Below, piece after piece: positions 1 to 5,824 of a stretch of 8,091 nt of DNA (position 1 is its first letter; the number at the start of each line of letters is the position of its first letter). Both the position numbers and the translations under genes were made by a program. The DNA is from Betaproteobacteria bacterium (GTDB taxonomy: Bacteria; Pseudomonadota; Gammaproteobacteria; Burkholderiales; Usitatibacteraceae), in contig PQAI01000153.1 of assembly GCA_003105245.1 (NCBI GenBank), positions 15,635 to 23,725 on the forward strand, in the 5' to 3' direction. The notes beneath the pieces are model-generated. The model did no database searches and was not told the origin of the DNA. It worked only from the letters and a program-made list of their open reading frames with translations.

Positions 1-195
1 CTAGCGGCGAGGCTTGGGCTCGGGCGCCTCCGCGGGCGCCGCCTTCTCCGGCTTGCGTTCCCCGCCGCGCAGCTCGTCCTGGAGGAAGCGGTAGCGGCCG
101 TGCAGGATGCACCCGCGCATGCCCGGCTCGCAGCGGGCGCCGCGGACGAGCTGGCACACCCCTTCGGCGTCATGCGGGCAGGACCAGGAGCTCAT
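1..195 (-). CDS. Small cysteine-containing hypothetical protein (64 aa)
   Basis: I do not recognise a characterised family. The 64-residue product has a compact first half (residues 1-42) with cysteines at 6, 14, 22 and 29, a near-regular C-X7-C-X7-C-X6-C spacing, plus histidines at 8 and 32. This spacing could bind a metal or form disulfides, which is inference. The second half (43-64) is low-complexity and rich in Glu, Lys, Pro, Ala and Arg, probably disordered. There is no signal peptide or membrane segment, so the protein is probably cytosolic. ATG at 195 is chosen because the frame upstream runs back into the isochorismatase gene without another plausible start; no good Shine-Dalgarno lies just before it. 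It begins 50 bases after the isochorismatase stop and is probably the last gene of that transcript. The TAG stop is at 1-3, so the gene is complete. The regular cysteine spacing is the main argument that it is real. Confidence 0.66.
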   Translation of the reverse strand: MSSWSCPHDAEGVCQLVRGARCEPGMRGCILHGRYRFLQDELRGGERKPEKAAPAEAPEPKPRR

Positions 196-245
196 GGGGG
201 AATTGTGGCCGTCCTTCGCGCGGCCGCCAAGCGCGGCCGGGGCGT

Positions 246-806
246 TCAGCCGCGGGGCGCCTTGAGGATCTCCAGCACCTGGCGGAAGCGCGGGTGCTCG
301 CAGCTGCGAAGCCACTCGAAGACGATCGTCTCCACGCTCGCGAGCACGGCGCCGGACTGGCGCAGCCTCGCCATCGCGAGATCGTGGTCGTCGGGAAAGC
401 GCGAGCCGCAGGCGTTGGCCGCGATCCAGACGTGGAAGCCGGCGCGCTGCAGGCCGTGCGCGGTCTGCATCATGCACACGTGGGTCTCGCAGCCGGCCAC
501 CACGACGTCGGTGGGCGCGGGGTGCCCGGGCGCGCGAAGCCACTGCACCAGCCCGTCCTCGCAGGCGTTGAAGTGCATCTTCGACACGAGGCGGTCGCAG
601 CGGTCGCTGATCGCCTCGGCGTTGGGACCGAGCCCGCGCGGGTTCTGCTCCGTTCCCACGACGCGCACGCCCAGGGCTCGGGCGCAGTCGGCCAGGCGCG
701 CGGCCTCGGCCACGACCTCGATGCCGCGGTGGATCGCGGGCAGCAGCCGCTGCTGGAAGTCCACCAGGACGAGGGTGCTGCGTCCCGGCTCGATGGCGAC
801 GTTCAA
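246..806 (-). CDS. Isochorismatase-family cysteine hydrolase
   Basis: This 186-residue protein is a single-domain cysteine hydrolase of the isochorismatase superfamily. The family triad is visible: Asp16 in LVLVDFQ, Lys77 in SKMHF, and nucleophile Cys111 in the GCETHVCMMQTA block. The N-terminal LVDFQQRLLPAI, the TEQNPRGLGP stretch and the VETIVFEWL segment near the end resemble the ISOC1/ISOC2 (YcaC-like) branch more than true isochorismatases or nicotinamidases, so the substrate cannot be named; amides, carbamoyl compounds or similar are possible. It is cytosolic, with no signal peptide. The start is TTG at 806: no in-frame ATG or GTG lies between it and an upstream stop at 837-839, and a GGAGG sits four bases before it (811-815). 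The TTG lies 13 bases after the transporter stop, so translation is probably coupled. No isochorismate or siderophore genes are nearby, which argues against a siderophore role. Confidence 0.9.
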   Translation of the reverse strand: MNVAIEPGRSTLVLVDFQQRLLPAIHRGIEVVAEAARLADCARALGVRVVGTEQNPRGLGPNAEAISDRCDRLVSKMHFNACEDGLVQWLRAPGHPAPTDVVVAGCETHVCMMQTAHGLQRAGFHVWIAANACGSRFPDDHDLAMARLRQSGAVLASVETIVFEWLRSCEHPRFRQVLEILKAPRG

Positions 807-819
807 GCGGCCTCCGGCC

Positions 820-2802
820 TCATCCGAGGAGCACGTTCACGATGGCGTTGCCGATGCCCACGAGCGCCGCGCCGGAGATGAGCCCGGCGCAGATGGGCTC
901 GCAGCCCTCGACCCAGAAAGTATGCCCCTTCGTGCCGGGCGTGGGGTTGCGCCTGCCCGCCCACCAGAAGACGAGCGCGCCCACCCACATGGCGAAGGTC
1001 GCCTCCGGCGGGAGCACCACGCCCAGACCGATGGAGACGGCCGAGAGCGGGAAGCGCCCTTTCGTGACGATCTTGGCCACCTCGATCGCCACCGCGGCGG
1101 CGGCCGCCACGACCATGGAGACGATCGCGGAGGGCGGGAGGCTCGTGAGACCCTTGGTGATGAGGTCCGCCACGCCCTTCCACTGCAGCGCCGCGGGCAT
1201 CGCGAACTGCTCCGAGACGATGGTGGCCGTCGAGCGCACGCCGTTCGCATCGGGGGGCAGGAAGAGCAGGAAGTAGAGGGGCACGCAGGCGAGCGAGCCG
1301 GCGAAGAGCCCGATCACGTGCCCGATGGCCTGCTGCCGGGGCTTGGCGCCCAGCATGTAGCCCGGCTTGATGTCGGAGAGCAGGTTCGCCGCGTTGGCGG
1401 CGATCTCGCCCGTCATGCCGGCGGGGATGAGGTTGCTCGCCGGGTTGGTGCGGTCGATCGCGCCCATCGTGAACTGCGTGATCTTGGACAGCGCCCCGGT
1501 GGGCGTCCACGAGGTGAGCGCCATCGAATTGGTGCAGATGATGGTGAGCACGAAGATGAGCGGCAGCGACACCAGCGCGAGGAGCCACGGCACCCCGAAG
1601 AACTCGTGCGACACCCAGGCGCCCAGCAGGCTGAAGACCGGCACGCCGACCCACGACATCCAGAGGGGAAGCTCGATGTCGGCGAGGACGTCCTCGCCCT
1701 CCTTCTTCTGCCCGCCCTTCAGCGACCGCCAGGCGCTGCGGAAGAGTTCGGGGCGCGCGAGCAGGCTCACGAGCGAGCCCACCACCATCATCGTCACGCC
1801 CCACCACAGGGACCACTGGTTGACGATCTCGGCGCGGTTGATGGGAATGACGGCACCGGTGGCCGTGACGCGCGGCACGATGTCGCCGGCCTGGATCATG
1901 ATCGGGGCGAGCACCACGAAGTTCACGAAGGCGCCCAGCAGGCAGCTCGTGGCCACCGCGATGCCCATGAGGCCGCCCACGCCCAGCATCGCGGCGTCCA
2001 GCGTGAGGCGAAGGCCCAGCTGGCGGATGTCGGTGCCGAGGATCTTCGGGATCCACAGCGAGGACTTCGCCGCGGCGGCGTAGTAGTAGGCGTCCAGGCG
2101 CTCGGAGAAGTGCCAGGCCTCCTTCAGCCCCGCCCACCTGTCCATCTGCAGGATCTTGAACTGGACGAGCTTCATCCAGCCGTCGCTCACGATCATCTGG
2201 TAGAGGCCCGTGAGGAGCGCCGTCCACCCCAGCAGCTTCGCCTTGAACATCCCGGCGGCGGCCGCCCCCGTGTAGAGCGCGTCGAGCACCACCCCGCAGG
2301 CCCTGCCCTCGGGGAAGGGCAATTGCTCGTCGTTGATGAAGCGGCGCTTCATGGGGAAGGCGAGGAGCACGCCCACGATCGACACGACGATCATCCACAC
2401 CACCATCTGCCACCACGGAACGATCTTGCCGGTCACCAGCATGTAGGCGGCGAAGCTCGAGGTGAGGGGCGTGACCACGTACCCGGCGGCGGTCGCGATC
2501 GACTGCGTGCAGTTGTTCTCGAGGATCGTGTAGTCCGTGGCGAGCCCCGACCCGTGCAGGATGCGGAACATCGCGAAGGCGAGGATCACGGAGGTGAGCC
2601 CCACGCCGATGGTGATCCCGGTCTTGCCGGCGATGTAGAGGCCCGTGGCCGCGAGCGCCCCGCCGAGCAGGAAGCCGGTGACGCCCGAGCGGATCGTGAG
2701 CTGCGGCATGTCGCCGCGGAACACGTTCGCGTGCCACCACTGGTCCTTCTGCGCCCGCGACCACGTGCGGACCTGCTGTTCGTCGAGCTGGATGAGCGCC
2801 AT
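820..2802 (-). CDS. OPT-family oligopeptide/metal-chelate transporter
   Basis: This 660-residue integral inner-membrane protein belongs to the OPT (oligopeptide transporter) superfamily, proton-coupled symporters whose members carry small peptides or metal-chelate complexes. More than a dozen hydrophobic segments span it. Family signatures include the ENNCTQSIATAAGY region at residues 95-108, EQLPFPEGRACG at 159-170, and MTGEIAANAANLLSDIKPGY at 463-482 followed by the MLGAKPRQQAIGH block. A charged loop (about 351-378, rich in Lys, Glu and Gly) is probably cytoplasmic. Length is normal for bacterial OPT proteins, and the frame is intact. The ATG at 2802 has GAGGA only three bases before it (2806-2810). 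The gene follows the CBS-protein gene after 70 bases and leads a run with the hydrolase and the small cysteine protein. Substrate is unknown: the bacterial branch is poorly characterised, and neither a peptidase nor a metallophore gene is adjacent to suggest one. Confidence 0.95.
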   Translation of the reverse strand: MALIQLDEQQVRTWSRAQKDQWWHANVFRGDMPQLTIRSGVTGFLLGGALAATGLYIAGKTGITIGVGLTSVILAFAMFRILHGSGLATDYTILENNCTQSIATAAGYVVTPLTSSFAAYMLVTGKIVPWWQMVVWMIVVSIVGVLLAFPMKRRFINDEQLPFPEGRACGVVLDALYTGAAAAGMFKAKLLGWTALLTGLYQMIVSDGWMKLVQFKILQMDRWAGLKEAWHFSERLDAYYYAAAAKSSLWIPKILGTDIRQLGLRLTLDAAMLGVGGLMGIAVATSCLLGAFVNFVVLAPIMIQAGDIVPRVTATGAVIPINRAEIVNQWSLWWGVTMMVVGSLVSLLARPELFRSAWRSLKGGQKKEGEDVLADIELPLWMSWVGVPVFSLLGAWVSHEFFGVPWLLALVSLPLIFVLTIICTNSMALTSWTPTGALSKITQFTMGAIDRTNPASNLIPAGMTGEIAANAANLLSDIKPGYMLGAKPRQQAIGHVIGLFAGSLACVPLYFLLFLPPDANGVRSTATIVSEQFAMPAALQWKGVADLITKGLTSLPPSAIVSMVVAAAAAVAIEVAKIVTKGRFPLSAVSIGLGVVLPPEATFAMWVGALVFWWAGRRNPTPGTKGHTFWVEGCEPICAGLISGAALVGIGNAIVNVLLG

Positions 2803-2872
2803 GGATCCTCGTGGGGGCGTGATGGAAAAAGGGCGCGGCCCGGGTGGGGCGCGCGCCGGTCGCGAGGATACC
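2803..2872 (-). promoter_or_regulatory. CBS-OPT intergenic: nested inverted repeats near the OPT ribosome site
   Basis: On the minus-strand transcript ATCCTCG (2863-2869) follows the CBS stop almost at once, and its exact complement CGAGGAT (2805-2811) contains the OPT Shine-Dalgarno. Flanking GG and CC extend the pairing to nine pairs with one bulged T. Between them, GGCGCG (2852-2857) pairs with CGCGCC (2832-2837), and a run of five T follows at 2826-2830, resembling a weak intrinsic terminator with a 14-base loop. The sequence could therefore attenuate readthrough from the CBS gene or mask the OPT ribosome site. Pairing is seen in the sequence; function is inferred. GC-rich DNA yields such pairs by chance fairly often. 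Confidence 0.35.
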
Positions 2873-3295
2873 TTAACGCAGGCTCAGCCGGCGCTGCGTC
2901 TCGGCCGTGAACTCCTCCATCTCGGGGTCGAGCGCGCTGCGGGAGGAGACGATGCCCACGGGCTCGCCCTTGTCCACCACGGGCACGTGGCGGAAGCCGC
3001 CGTCGTGCATCGCGAGCAGCGCCCGCCCGAAGATCTCGTTGGGGTCGACGGTGACGGGGTCGGCCGTCATGACCTCGCCGATCGTGGTGCCCGCCGGGTC
3101 GAGTCCCGCGGCCACGACGCGGAAGACGACGTCGCGCTCGGTGAAGATGCCCACCAGGTGCTTGCCCTTCACCACCATCACGGCGCCCACGTTCTTCTTC
3201 GCCATGAGCTTCGCCGCCTTCGCCACGGTGGTCTCGGGCGGGGCGACCAGGCGCTTCTTCGCCTCCATCACGCTCTTCACGCGCATGCTGTACAC
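2873..3295 (-). CDS. Two-CBS-domain protein (putative adenine-nucleotide sensor)
   Basis: The 140-residue protein is a stand-alone pair of CBS domains, at roughly residues 7-61 and 72-123, with a short charged tail. Such Bateman modules bind AMP, ATP, NAD(H) or related ligands and usually act by contacting a partner protein. The first domain ends in GIFTERD, with the acidic residue that normally contacts the ligand ribose (Asp55). The second ends in GIVSSRS, where that aspartate is Ser120, so the two sites may differ in ligand binding. There is no signal peptide or membrane segment. The start is taken as GTG at 3295 because a strong GGAGGAG (3301-3307) sits five bases before it; ATG at 3286 would be about 14 bases from that site. 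The gene is divergent from the alpha/beta hydrolase and lies downstream of an FNR-type dyad. It precedes the OPT transporter, a possible partner, though that is inference. Confidence 0.92.
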   Translation of the reverse strand: MYSMRVKSVMEAKKRLVAPPETTVAKAAKLMAKKNVGAVMVVKGKHLVGIFTERDVVFRVVAAGLDPAGTTIGEVMTADPVTVDPNEIFGRALLAMHDGGFRHVPVVDKGEPVGIVSSRSALDPEMEEFTAETQRRLSLR

Positions 3296-3300
3296 GGCGT

Positions 3301-3307
3301 CTCCTCC
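3301..3307 (-). promoter_or_regulatory. Strong Shine-Dalgarno deciding the GTG start of the CBS gene
   Basis: The minus-strand reads GGAGGAG followed by a five-base spacer and GTG at 3295. This is the best ribosome-binding site in the window. It favours GTG over the ATG three codons downstream. Confidence 0.7.
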
Positions 3308-3323
3308 GGCTGCTCCTCGGGGG

Positions 3324-3329
3324 AGGCTA
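3324..3329 (-). promoter_or_regulatory. Candidate -10 element for the CBS gene
   Basis: The minus-strand hexamer TAGCCT matches three of six positions of TATAAT, including the first two and the last. It would place transcription start near 3317, exactly 41.5 bp from the centre of the dyad at 3352-3365, the class II position for FNR/CRP activators. The hexamer alone is weak; the geometry is what supports it. Confidence 0.4.
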
Positions 3330-3351
3330 GGCGGCGGGGGCCGGCGCCGGG

Positions 3352-3365
3352 TTGACGAAGGTCAA
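3352..3365. promoter_or_regulatory. FNR/CRP-family operator, site 1 (TTGAC-N4-GTCAA)
   Basis: This is a perfect 14-bp dyad with arms TTGAC and GTCAA and a four-base spacer, GAAG. FNR binds TTGAT-N4-ATCAA, and relatives such as Anr, Dnr and FixK accept C/G at the inner arm position. The centre is 63 bp upstream of the CBS start codon, suiting activation of that gene. An identical-arm copy lies 44 bp away. Which regulator binds cannot be told from the window. Confidence 0.66.
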
Positions 3366-3395
3366 CGGCCCTCGCTTTCCGGCCGTCCGGCGCGA

Positions 3396-3409
3396 TTGAC
3401 GGGGGTCAA
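3396..3409. promoter_or_regulatory. FNR/CRP-family operator, site 2 (TTGAC-N4-GTCAA)
   Basis: This is a second perfect 14-bp dyad with the same arms and a GGGG spacer. Its centre is about 84 bp upstream of the hydrolase ATG and roughly 43 bp before the transcription start implied by the hexamer at 3434-3439, close to the -41.5 class II position. The two sites are about four helical turns apart, so they lie on similar faces of the DNA and could serve the two divergent promoters separately. Confidence 0.66.
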
Positions 3410-3433
3410 GCCCCCCGGGTCCCCGCGATGGGT

Positions 3434-3439
3434 TAGAGT
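3434..3439 (+). promoter_or_regulatory. Candidate -10 element for the alpha/beta hydrolase
   Basis: TAGAGT matches TATAAT at four of six positions in an otherwise GC-rich stretch. Start of transcription would fall near 3444-3446, giving a leader of about 40 bases before the ATG at 3487. No convincing -35 hexamer lies at the right distance; the dyad at 3396-3409 occupies that place, as expected for an activator-dependent promoter. Confidence 0.4.
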
Positions 3440-3486
3440 GGGACACGCCGCCCGCAGGGGCGAACAGAGCCATCGCCGCGAGAACC

Positions 3487-4443
3487 ATGGCCCGCAGACA
3501 CCCGCACGTCGGAAAGCCCCGCCTCTTCCACCAGCTCCTCGAGCCCCGCGCCTTCCTGGAGATGGTGGCGCTCCCGGCGAGCCTGCCGGCGCTCGCGCGT
3601 GCGCCGCGGGGGGACGGCCACCCGGTCCTGCTGCTGCCGGGCTTCATGGCCGACGAGGTGACGCTCGTGGCGCTCAAGCTCTTCCTGGAGAGCCGCGGCT
3701 ACGAGGTGCAGACCTGGGGCTTCGGGCGCAACGTCGGGTTCAGCAGCCGGCACGCCGCCGCCCTCGAGCAGAAGATCCGCTACATCCACCACCGCACGGG
3801 CCGCAAGGTGAGCCTCGTGGGCTGGAGCCTGGGCGGCATGTTCGCGATGTACGGGGCGCACGAGGCGCCGGAGTGCGTCCGCTCGGTGGTCACGCTGGGC
3901 AGCCCCGTCTCCTTCGACCCGGCGGGAAGCCAGTCGCCCTCTTGGGTGAAGGCGCTCTACCGCCTCATCTCGCACCCCATGGGCACGGCGGCGCACGTCT
4001 CGCACCTGAAGGCCAAGAAGCTTCGCGAGAGGAAGGCGCTCGCGGTGCCGATGTCCTGCGTCTATTCGGTGTCCGACGGCGTCGTGCCGCCGCAGGAGGC
4101 CACCATCGACGGCGACCCGGCCCTGCACGAGAACGTGCGCGTGCCCGGCAGCCACATCGGCCTGGGCTTCAACCCGATCGTGCTCTGGATCCTCGCCGAC
4201 CGCCTGGCGCAGCCCGAGGGGAGCTGGCGGCCGTTCGCGCCGTCGGGCGTGAGCGGGCGGCTGTACCGCCTGCTGACCTGCCCGTTTTCGCGCTCGAAGC
4301 GCTCCGTTTCGCCGGCTTGCGTGCCGGGCGCTCCCGCCGCCCGCGGGCAAGGGCCAGGTACTCCTGGAACGCCTCGCGCACGCACTGCGCGAAAGCCTCC
4401 GGGTCGGGCATCTGCTCGCGGCACGACGTGGGCGACACGATGA
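3487..4443 (+). CDS. Alpha/beta hydrolase (lipase/esterase-like) with read-through tail
   Basis: This is an alpha/beta-fold serine hydrolase. The DGHPVLLLPGF strand at residues 43-53 gives the oxyanion-hole region, the nucleophile elbow is GWSLGG with Ser114, and likely partners are Asp197 (VSDGVVP) and His223 (GSHIGLGFNP). There is no signal peptide, so it is probably cytosolic. The substrate is unknown; lipid or other esters are plausible because a WS/DGAT gene lies immediately convergent. The protein-like part ends near residue 262 (about 4272), after the AQPEGSWRPF segment. The remaining 56 residues, rich in Pro, Arg, Ala and Gly, are read antisense to the WS/DGAT 3' end and look like accidental extension through stop-free DNA. 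A TGA lies one base out of frame at 4274-4276, so a one-base indel or sequencing error could explain the tail. The ATG at 3487 has only a weak purine stretch before it. An FNR-type dyad lies upstream. Confidence 0.88.
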   Translation: MARRHPHVGKPRLFHQLLEPRAFLEMVALPASLPALARAPRGDGHPVLLLPGFMADEVTLVALKLFLESRGYEVQTWGFGRNVGFSSRHAAALEQKIRYIHHRTGRKVSLVGWSLGGMFAMYGAHEAPECVRSVVTLGSPVSFDPAGSQSPSWVKALYRLISHPMGTAAHVSHLKAKKLRERKALAVPMSCVYSVSDGVVPPQEATIDGDPALHENVRVPGSHIGLGFNPIVLWILADRLAQPEGSWRPFAPSGVSGRLYRLLTCPFSRSKRSVSPACVPGAPAARGQGPGTPGTPRARTARKPPGRASARGTTWATR

Positions 4444-5752
4444 TCTTGCCGTCGTAGCTCGTCACCGCGAAGGCGAGGCCCATGCCGTCGTTGATGGGCA
4501 TGATCGCCGAGAAGTAGGTCATGCGCGCGCCGTTCAGGTAGAGCGGCACCGAGGGCCCCGGCACGTTGGCGATCGCGCAGTTGGCGATCGGGGCGCGCCG
4601 CCCCACGCCGAGGAGCGCGCTGCCGAGCATCTTTCCGGTGAGGGCGAGGGTGGCGGCCGGAGCGTAGGTGCCGAGGTCCGTGAGCTCCCGCGCGCCGATC
4701 GCCTTCGCGATCACTTCCGAGGAGGCCGTCTGCCGCCGGATGCGGGCCAGCCGCTTCACCGGGTCGGCGACGTTCACGCCCAGCATGATGGTCGCCCACT
4801 GCACCTCCGGCTTCGCGCCGGGGCCGGCTTCGGGATCGCGCACGTAGACGGGAACGAGCGCCGAGAGGTCGCGCTTCGGAAGCTCCTCGTTCGCCTCGAG
4901 GTAGCGGCGCAGGCCCCCGGCGCAGACCGCGAGCACGGCGTCGTTCACCTTCGCGCGCGGCACGAGGCGGCGGATCGCGCGGAACTCGTCCAGCTGGAAG
5001 CGCCGCGTCTCGAACACGCGGTAGGGCGAGACGACCGTGTTGAAGCGGGTGGGCTCGATGGGCTCGCGGGGCTGCAGCATCTCCGCCGCGAAGGAACGCG
5101 CGGCCTCGCCCATGCGCGCCACGGCGTTCCCGATGGGGCGGGCCAGGCGCGACGGCGACGTCGCCGTGTGCAGGACGCCGCGGAAGACGAGCTCGAGGTT
5201 GCCTGGGGGCGCCTCGGGGAACCACGGCTCCGCAGGCTCCGGCTTCGGCGGCTGCGGCGTGGCGTCGTGCAGAAGCGTGATGATCTCCGTGCCGTGCTCG
5301 ACGTCGATGGCCGCGTGGTGCAGCTTCGTGAGCAGGGCGAAGCTTCCCTTCGGCAGGCCCAGCAGGCTCCCCAGGCCCTCGATCACGTAGAGCTCCCACA
5401 GCGGCCGGTTCAGGTCGAGCGGGCGCGCGTGGATGCGCGAGGCCTGGATGCAGAACTGCCGCCAGTCGCCGGGGCTCGGCAGGGCGATGTGGCGGACGTG
5501 GTACTCGAGGTCGAAGTTCTCGTCCTCGACCCAGTAGGGCTCGTCGAGGCCGAAGGGCACGCGGCGCAGCCTCTGGCGGAAGATGGGCGACAGGTGCAGC
5601 CGGCTCTCGACCAGGGCGAGGAAGCTCTTGAACCGCAGGCGCCCGCCCGGCGCGGTGGACGGGTCGTAGATCTGCACGAGGCTCACGTTCGAGGTCGCGT
5701 GGGCGCTCTCGGAGGCGAGGAAGAGCGCGTCGTTCCCGGTGAGCTGGCGCAT
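4169..5752 (-). CDS. Wax ester synthase / diacylglycerol acyltransferase (WS/DGAT)
   Basis: This WS/DGAT-family enzyme transfers acyl groups from acyl-CoA to fatty alcohols or diacylglycerol, making wax esters or triacylglycerol at the inner face of the cytoplasmic membrane. The N-terminus MRQLTGNDALFLASES is typical. PLWELYVIEGL is at residues 117-127, the active-site block HHAAID at 145-150 (second His as base), KVNDAVLAVCAGG at 268-280, QWATIMLGVNVADPVKRL at 318-335, and NVPGPSVPLYLNG at 396-408. The usual glycine after HHxxxD is Val151. The core ends near residue 470 (about 4343). A 57-residue basic, Ala/Ser/Arg-rich tail then runs antisense into the hydrolase gene until TGA at 4169; no stop exists in any minus frame across roughly 4172-4342. 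The ATG at 5752 lacks a clear Shine-Dalgarno but fits the family N-terminus. The gene is divergent from a reductase-acyltransferase-WS/DGAT set. Confidence 0.93.
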   Translation of the reverse strand: MRQLTGNDALFLASESAHATSNVSLVQIYDPSTAPGGRLRFKSFLALVESRLHLSPIFRQRLRRVPFGLDEPYWVEDENFDLEYHVRHIALPSPGDWRQFCIQASRIHARPLDLNRPLWELYVIEGLGSLLGLPKGSFALLTKLHHAAIDVEHGTEIITLLHDATPQPPKPEPAEPWFPEAPPGNLELVFRGVLHTATSPSRLARPIGNAVARMGEAARSFAAEMLQPREPIEPTRFNTVVSPYRVFETRRFQLDEFRAIRRLVPRAKVNDAVLAVCAGGLRRYLEANEELPKRDLSALVPVYVRDPEAGPGAKPEVQWATIMLGVNVADPVKRLARIRRQTASSEVIAKAIGARELTDLGTYAPAATLALTGKMLGSALLGVGRRAPIANCAIANVPGPSVPLYLNGARMTYFSAIMPINDGMGLAFAVTSYDGKIIVSPTSCREQMPDPEAFAQCVREAFQEYLALARGRRERPARKPAKRSASSAKTGRSAGGTAARSRPTARTAASSPRAAPGGRRGSRARSG

Positions 5753-5824
5753 GGTGATTCGATCATGCCACAGGCGCCGCCCCCGCGAATTGATGGCGGG
5801 CATGCCGCCGTGCGACCATTCCGC
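5753..5824. promoter_or_regulatory. Divergent gap between WS/DGAT and reductase genes
   Basis: Only 72 bases separate the two chosen start codons, so both promoters must lie within the gap or the opposite gene. A short dyad GGCGG-GCATG-CCGCC occupies 5795-5809, with an 8-bp palindrome GGCATGCC at 5799-5806. No good -10 or -35 pair is visible, and neither start has a strong ribosome site. If the reductase starts at the alternative ATG 5765, the gap shrinks to 12 bases. Confidence 0.3.

Noticed and set aside
217..239. Repeated GCGCGGCCG in the gap after the isochorismatase gene
   Set aside because: A short GC-only repeat of two copies is expected by chance at this base composition; no stem with a T tract follows.
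803..2764. A 653-codon minus-strand frame overlapping the transporter in another frame
   Set aside because: Composition is Arg/Ala/His-rich without motifs; the overlapping OPT frame carries all conserved blocks.
100..2910. A 936-codon plus-strand open frame antisense to the OPT and isochorismatase genes
   Set aside because: Its product is a His/Arg/Gly/Asp-rich low-complexity string with no domain. It is a shadow of high-GC coding on the other strand, where clear family motifs exist.
4339..4348. Palindrome GCCCGCGGGC between the converging genes as a two-way terminator
   Set aside because: It has no loop of workable size and no flanking T or A tract.
5168..5764. N-terminal extension of the reductase frame to 625 residues
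   Set aside because: The extension is antisense to WS/DGAT and motif-free; the Rossmann fold begins right after 5825.
5790..5803. TTGAT half-site resembling another FNR box
   Set aside because: The second half reads GGCAT, matching ATCAA at only two of five positions, so it is not a credible dyad.
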